DNA of 64,000 bases from Pseudisothecium myosuroides (taxonomy: Eukaryota > Streptophyta > Bryopsida > Hypnales > Lembophyllaceae): assembly GCA_951799445.1 (NCBI GenBank), contig OX637294.1, positions 20,113,452 through 20,177,451 of the forward strand, in the 5' to 3' direction. A program made the position numbers and the translations under genes. Below are positions 60,201 through 64,000 of this stretch, in pieces. Each line of letters starts with the position of its first letter. The first letter of the stretch is position 1. The notes below the pieces were generated by a model. The model did not search any database and had not been told where the DNA came from. It saw only the letters and a list, made by a program, of their open reading frames with translations.

Positions 60201-63200
60201 GAACAAATTTGAACAAAAGAAAACACCCATATGGCCCACTGAGAAGTGTTAAGAGAAACATTAGGTCCAATTTGGGCCTCTTTGACCTAAGTGTAAGGCA
60301 TGGTACCTGACGTTTCGCTGTCAGTATCGTATAGTTGGTGTATTCGAGACATCTGTGCAATCTCCCTCACTCCTTCTCTGGACTCTGTTATGCAATCCAA
60401 AGCTTGAATAGGACATGCAGGTTTAGCTAAACCAGTGGGTACCTCCCAAAGCGATAATTCACCTGCTTCTTTCGTACCTTCAACCTGCATCGCAACTGCA
60501 ATGGACGCTCAGAACAGTATTTTTCTAATTTCACAGCTGCTGTACATCCGTAAAGGACCAGAAGGCCTGAATTGGAACCCATTATTTTTTCTAAAGTTCT
60601 GAGTAAGTCATAAAGGGACTATTATTTGTTCAAAAATTTGGACGAATTAGGACAAACACATGAAACGTTCTTCCTGATTCTAGTCATATCAAGTTTAACA
60701 TCAACTAGGACTTTGATTCTTCACAATATGGTCAATCCACTGGACAGTAACTGCCATTAATCCCAGGTTCTTCAGAGGGGGTCAACCATGAAAACTTAAA
60801 GAGTTTTCGCTCGAAGAACAAAAAGACGTTTTCAGTGGCGCCTCTTTGCTGAAAAACGACACATAGCTACAAACCTGAGACCCGGCAAAGTATTGTAATA
60901 TTGACAAATCATACGAAGAAATCCCTCAGTCATCCCCAAAACTCTTAGTTTCAAAATTCAAAATTCACAACCTCAAGGGAAACTTTGATTTGGCTCGATG
61001 AAAGATGTTGTATAATCATGAATATCTTGTTGCCACGTAAAGCTAGACTATAAATCCTGATGAGTATGGATATTTGACACATGGATGTCAACTACCTGAA
61101 AACTAATTGGAACTCAGGAACCAAATGCGCAAAGTCTCTCCAAACATGAAAAAAGATTCCCAGTGATGGTTACGCCATAGTTACAGGAACAGATACCTTT
61201 GATTGCATGCCTGACGAGTGACTTTCTGGCAGCAGCTTGCTGCTGATGCTCACGCCGAAGGATGTAAACTGCATCTTCTCCTTCATCATCTTCAGACTCA
61301 CTTTCCCACAACTGATTCGCAGTCATGACGAGCTTCTCTTCCTCCTCGTCCTCTTCAGCGCCGGTGTCACGAAGAGAGACGCAGCTGCTCACGTCCACAA
61401 TGTCCCTGCCCTGGGTGGCCAGTTTCTTCAGCATCCGGTCCTGGGCGTTGCCTCCAGCAGCAGCTTCCAAAATCTCCCTCTGGGAATGCCTCTGCAGAAG
61501 CTCATGTTCCATGGCCTCACATGAAGCCTTCTGAGAATCCAGGCGGGCAATGAGGACGTTGCATGCTTCTCGAGTTAATCGCGCCTGCTCCTTATATGAC
61601 ATGGTCCTTCGAAAGATCCAGGCAAGACCAGACCAAAAATCACTCAGAGAATTACTACAAAAGATGGTGACTACTCAACCTCGGCACCTCAACTGATTCA
61701 ACAAATTACAAGCTCCACCCCTAGCGCACAACAGATAGCTCCAGTCCCTCAAACAGACGAGAAACCACAAAATCTAAGGAAAAGTATGTGGGATACTGCA
61801 AAAAATGTGCAACAAGAGCAAGTTCCTGAATGGTGTTTCTGTGGGCGACATTTTTACGCTACTTCTGTTGCCTAAACCTGTTGCCTAAATCTGATTCCTT
61901 GGTGACATTACCATCGACCTATCTCCTGGGAAAATGGCCAAATATGTTTTTGGAAAAGCCTGAACTGAGCAGAGCAATTGCAGACCAATATCTGATGCTG
62001 AGTATCGAACCAGGCGTGGGAACTAGCTAATAGGGTCCATAGTAAGAATAAGAGGCTCTAGTTGGGTAAAGAGAGTTTGCATATTGGTTGCAAAAAATGT
62101 TCATAGGCGTCGTATGTGTCACACATGAATGACAGGAATCTTACTACCTACTATCTGAACGACCATAATCTCCGGATACCTTACGATAGTAAGGAATGTT
62201 ATGATAGTCTAAGTGGGACGAAGGCTATATAAGTAGAGGGAGGGACTGAGAGCCAGATTGTGGGGAATTTATTAGAAGGATATTGATAGAACTTCAGGGA
62301 GAGAGGGAGAGAGCATACTCATGCATGGTATCACGAAGCACTCGTTCCAAGCAGAGACGGTACGACGACTGGCTCTCAGCCCATTTCCGCTGTTTTTCCA
62401 AACGGTGCTTATGTTTTTTAAGCAAGGACTCAAGGTCCGCCGCTTTCAGTCTTTCTTTCTCATTTTCATGCTTCAGCTTCATCACCGTGTCCTCCAACTT
62501 GGCTAGCTCTTCCTCTCTCTCCCGTCTTTCTTCTTCTCTCATAATCTTCACACGAAGCTCCTGCAAGAAGGAAAATTACATACTCTATGTCAAACCCCGT
62601 GTATGAAGGCATGTCTAGACTCTCAAGTCATTGAATGGAAGGTAATGAGTTATATATGAGAGTATGATGATTGTACCTTTTGCAATGCAGTTGTAGCTGC
62701 AGACTGGCGTCCCGAAAGGCCATTTTTGCCTACGCTCTCCCGGGCTCCACTCCGGGAGACCCCCCTCATCAACCGAAACTGCACAGAACACAAAAAATGT
62801 CTTGTTGCGATGATGATGTTGAAAAAAAGCGTCGTTAGACGAGGTAGGTCAATAGTTTCCTGAGTACTGGCATTCCTATCTCGTTCTGTACAATTTCAAC
62901 AAACATTTGAGTCTTATGGCAGGGATACTAAAGCCGTCTTCTATATTGACGTCTCTTACTGGCAGAAACTCATCTCTTCCAACATACTCCATGGGGTCTT
63001 CAATTCGCAAGTTGCGTGTAAGCATGACTTGGACAAATGACTGTGGTCAATGATCTTTGAATGGAAATGGGATTCTCTACTGTTCCTTCAAAAGATCTAC
63101 AACGTCCCAGTGTCTAAATGATTGGATAAGAAATCATCGAATACACTGAGAGAAAACAATTTGATCTCAAGAGATTTTGGATTTTGGATTTTGTAGTACT

Positions 63201-63953
63201 CGAAGTGATCTCTCCAGCAAGATCCGTTGAGTGATCTCCCAAAGAATGCACACTCCTACATATTGCTTAAAATGCTTAAAGTACACTAAATAGTATCCTC
63301 TTCCATAAATAGTTTATTGGCTCACCTTCTCCTTTATCTGGGTAACAGATCGATTGGCAAGGGTGGCGTCATCTTCTTTGATTTCTTTCCAGCTTCCAGG
63401 TCCAAACTTATTCACTCCCCGCTTCAGAGCCTCTTCTTCTTCGGCACTCCAAGGTCGTTTCGATGAAGTTCCTGGAGTCGCAAGGAGACGCACGAGATTT
63501 CAGTGCACAAAGAGTTGCAATGGGCAAGTTCCGAAAGCAGATATAACACAATGCCCTTAATAGAGTTGAAAAGAAAAGATGAACACGCTCGTACTCTACA
63601 TTCACAACTCAACAACAGAGTGCCAAATGGATTGTAAACCTCATCGAAATTTGCATAGTGTTGATTTACAGGTTACAAAATGAAGTAAAATGATACCTAG
63701 AATTGCACCGTACGGATAGGTACCCAAAATTCGAGAAACGTCAGAGCTGGTAGGATCTTTGGAAGGTCCGCCCGCTTCACTGGCAGCGTCCATAATTCTG
63801 TTCTTTGAGACACTCATAATGGCTGCTGCAGCCAATCCACAGAGTGCCTTCTTCTCACGGAATTGCTGAGGCCACGGACGGCATTCACCAACGTGCTTTC
63901 TGGCCACTTCTTCGTCCTCTCCTCCTTCAAAGAATAACGCGAACGACCGCTTC
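57204..63953 (-). CDS. Myb/SANT-domain nuclear protein, 5' end missing
   Basis: Nine exons in continuous phase: 63953-63697, 63471-63326, 62778-62677, 62560-62319, 61606-61197, 60495-60307, 59719-59253, 58640-58383 and 57875-57204 (stop). The N-terminus lies beyond the right edge, since the first exon starts after an acceptor. The Myb/SANT domain spans the second exon: KRPWSAEEEEALKRGVNKFG, GSWKEI and VTQIKEK, with spaced Trp residues as in telobox-binding TRF/TRB-type domains. Then follow a basic segment, a long charged coiled coil (exon 62560-62319, KHRLEKQRKWAESQ), an acidic stretch (GAEEDEEEEK), a Ser-rich region and a Lys-rich C-terminus. Likely a chromatin or DNA-binding protein; the exact family is not recognised. 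Gene prediction rests on splice phase, which fits at all eight junctions. Confidence 0.8.
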
Positions 63954-64000
63954 CTGCAGAGATATATTCAAGCTTTAAAGATTTATAAAGGCCCCTCTAG

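Overview
This is nuclear DNA from a land plant. Evidence: spliceosomal introns with GT..AG borders, a thaumatin-like protein pair, an LRR receptor-like protein with a plant-type island domain, an STP hexose-carrier fragment, and a CACTA/Tnp2-type transposase gene. The AT-rich intergenic DNA is full of small inverted-repeat elements, and I recognised no LTR retrotransposon. A seed-free plant (moss or liverwort) fits best, but that is an inference with low confidence.

Layout. 1-1476: a small thaumatin-like protein gene (TLP1), repeated in direct orientation at 28193-29583 (TLP2). 2.6-4.7 kb: a short MITE, a 55-bp minisatellite and a MULE-like MITE with a 10-bp target duplication. 5.1-5.9 kb: remnant of a hexose transporter gene on the minus strand. 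6641-7444: an orphan zinc-ribbon gene on the minus strand. 7.4-15.2 kb: AT-rich and gene-poor. 15262-19887: a six-exon transposase gene broken by two TGA codons. 20-34.5 kb: AT-rich repeats, including TTAA-flanked elements, foldback DNA and TLP2.

34.5-47.7 kb is a large imperfect inverted duplication. Each arm carries one three-exon gene for a secreted protein with a 3D-type (double-psi beta-barrel) fold. The genes are divergent in orientation (plus at 36.9 kb, minus at 46.8 kb) and share promoter, introns and 3' flank. Arm 1 has gained a TA-flanked element that itself hosts a TTAA-flanked element. The space between the genes holds a 1.1-kb near-perfect foldback.

47.8-54 kb holds an intact 1078-residue LRR receptor-like protein (plus strand), flanked on both sides by minus-strand fragments of its own family. 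57204 to the right edge is a nine-exon-plus minus-strand gene for a nuclear protein with a telobox-like Myb/SANT domain. Its 5' end lies outside the window.

TLPs, 3D-type proteins and RLPs are all secreted or cell-surface families, and each has duplicated locally here. The window therefore looks like an accessory, perhaps defence-related region growing by local duplication among active DNA transposons. The sharpest single observation is that the two TLP copies differ far more in exons 2 and 3, mostly at amino-acid-changing sites, than in their introns.
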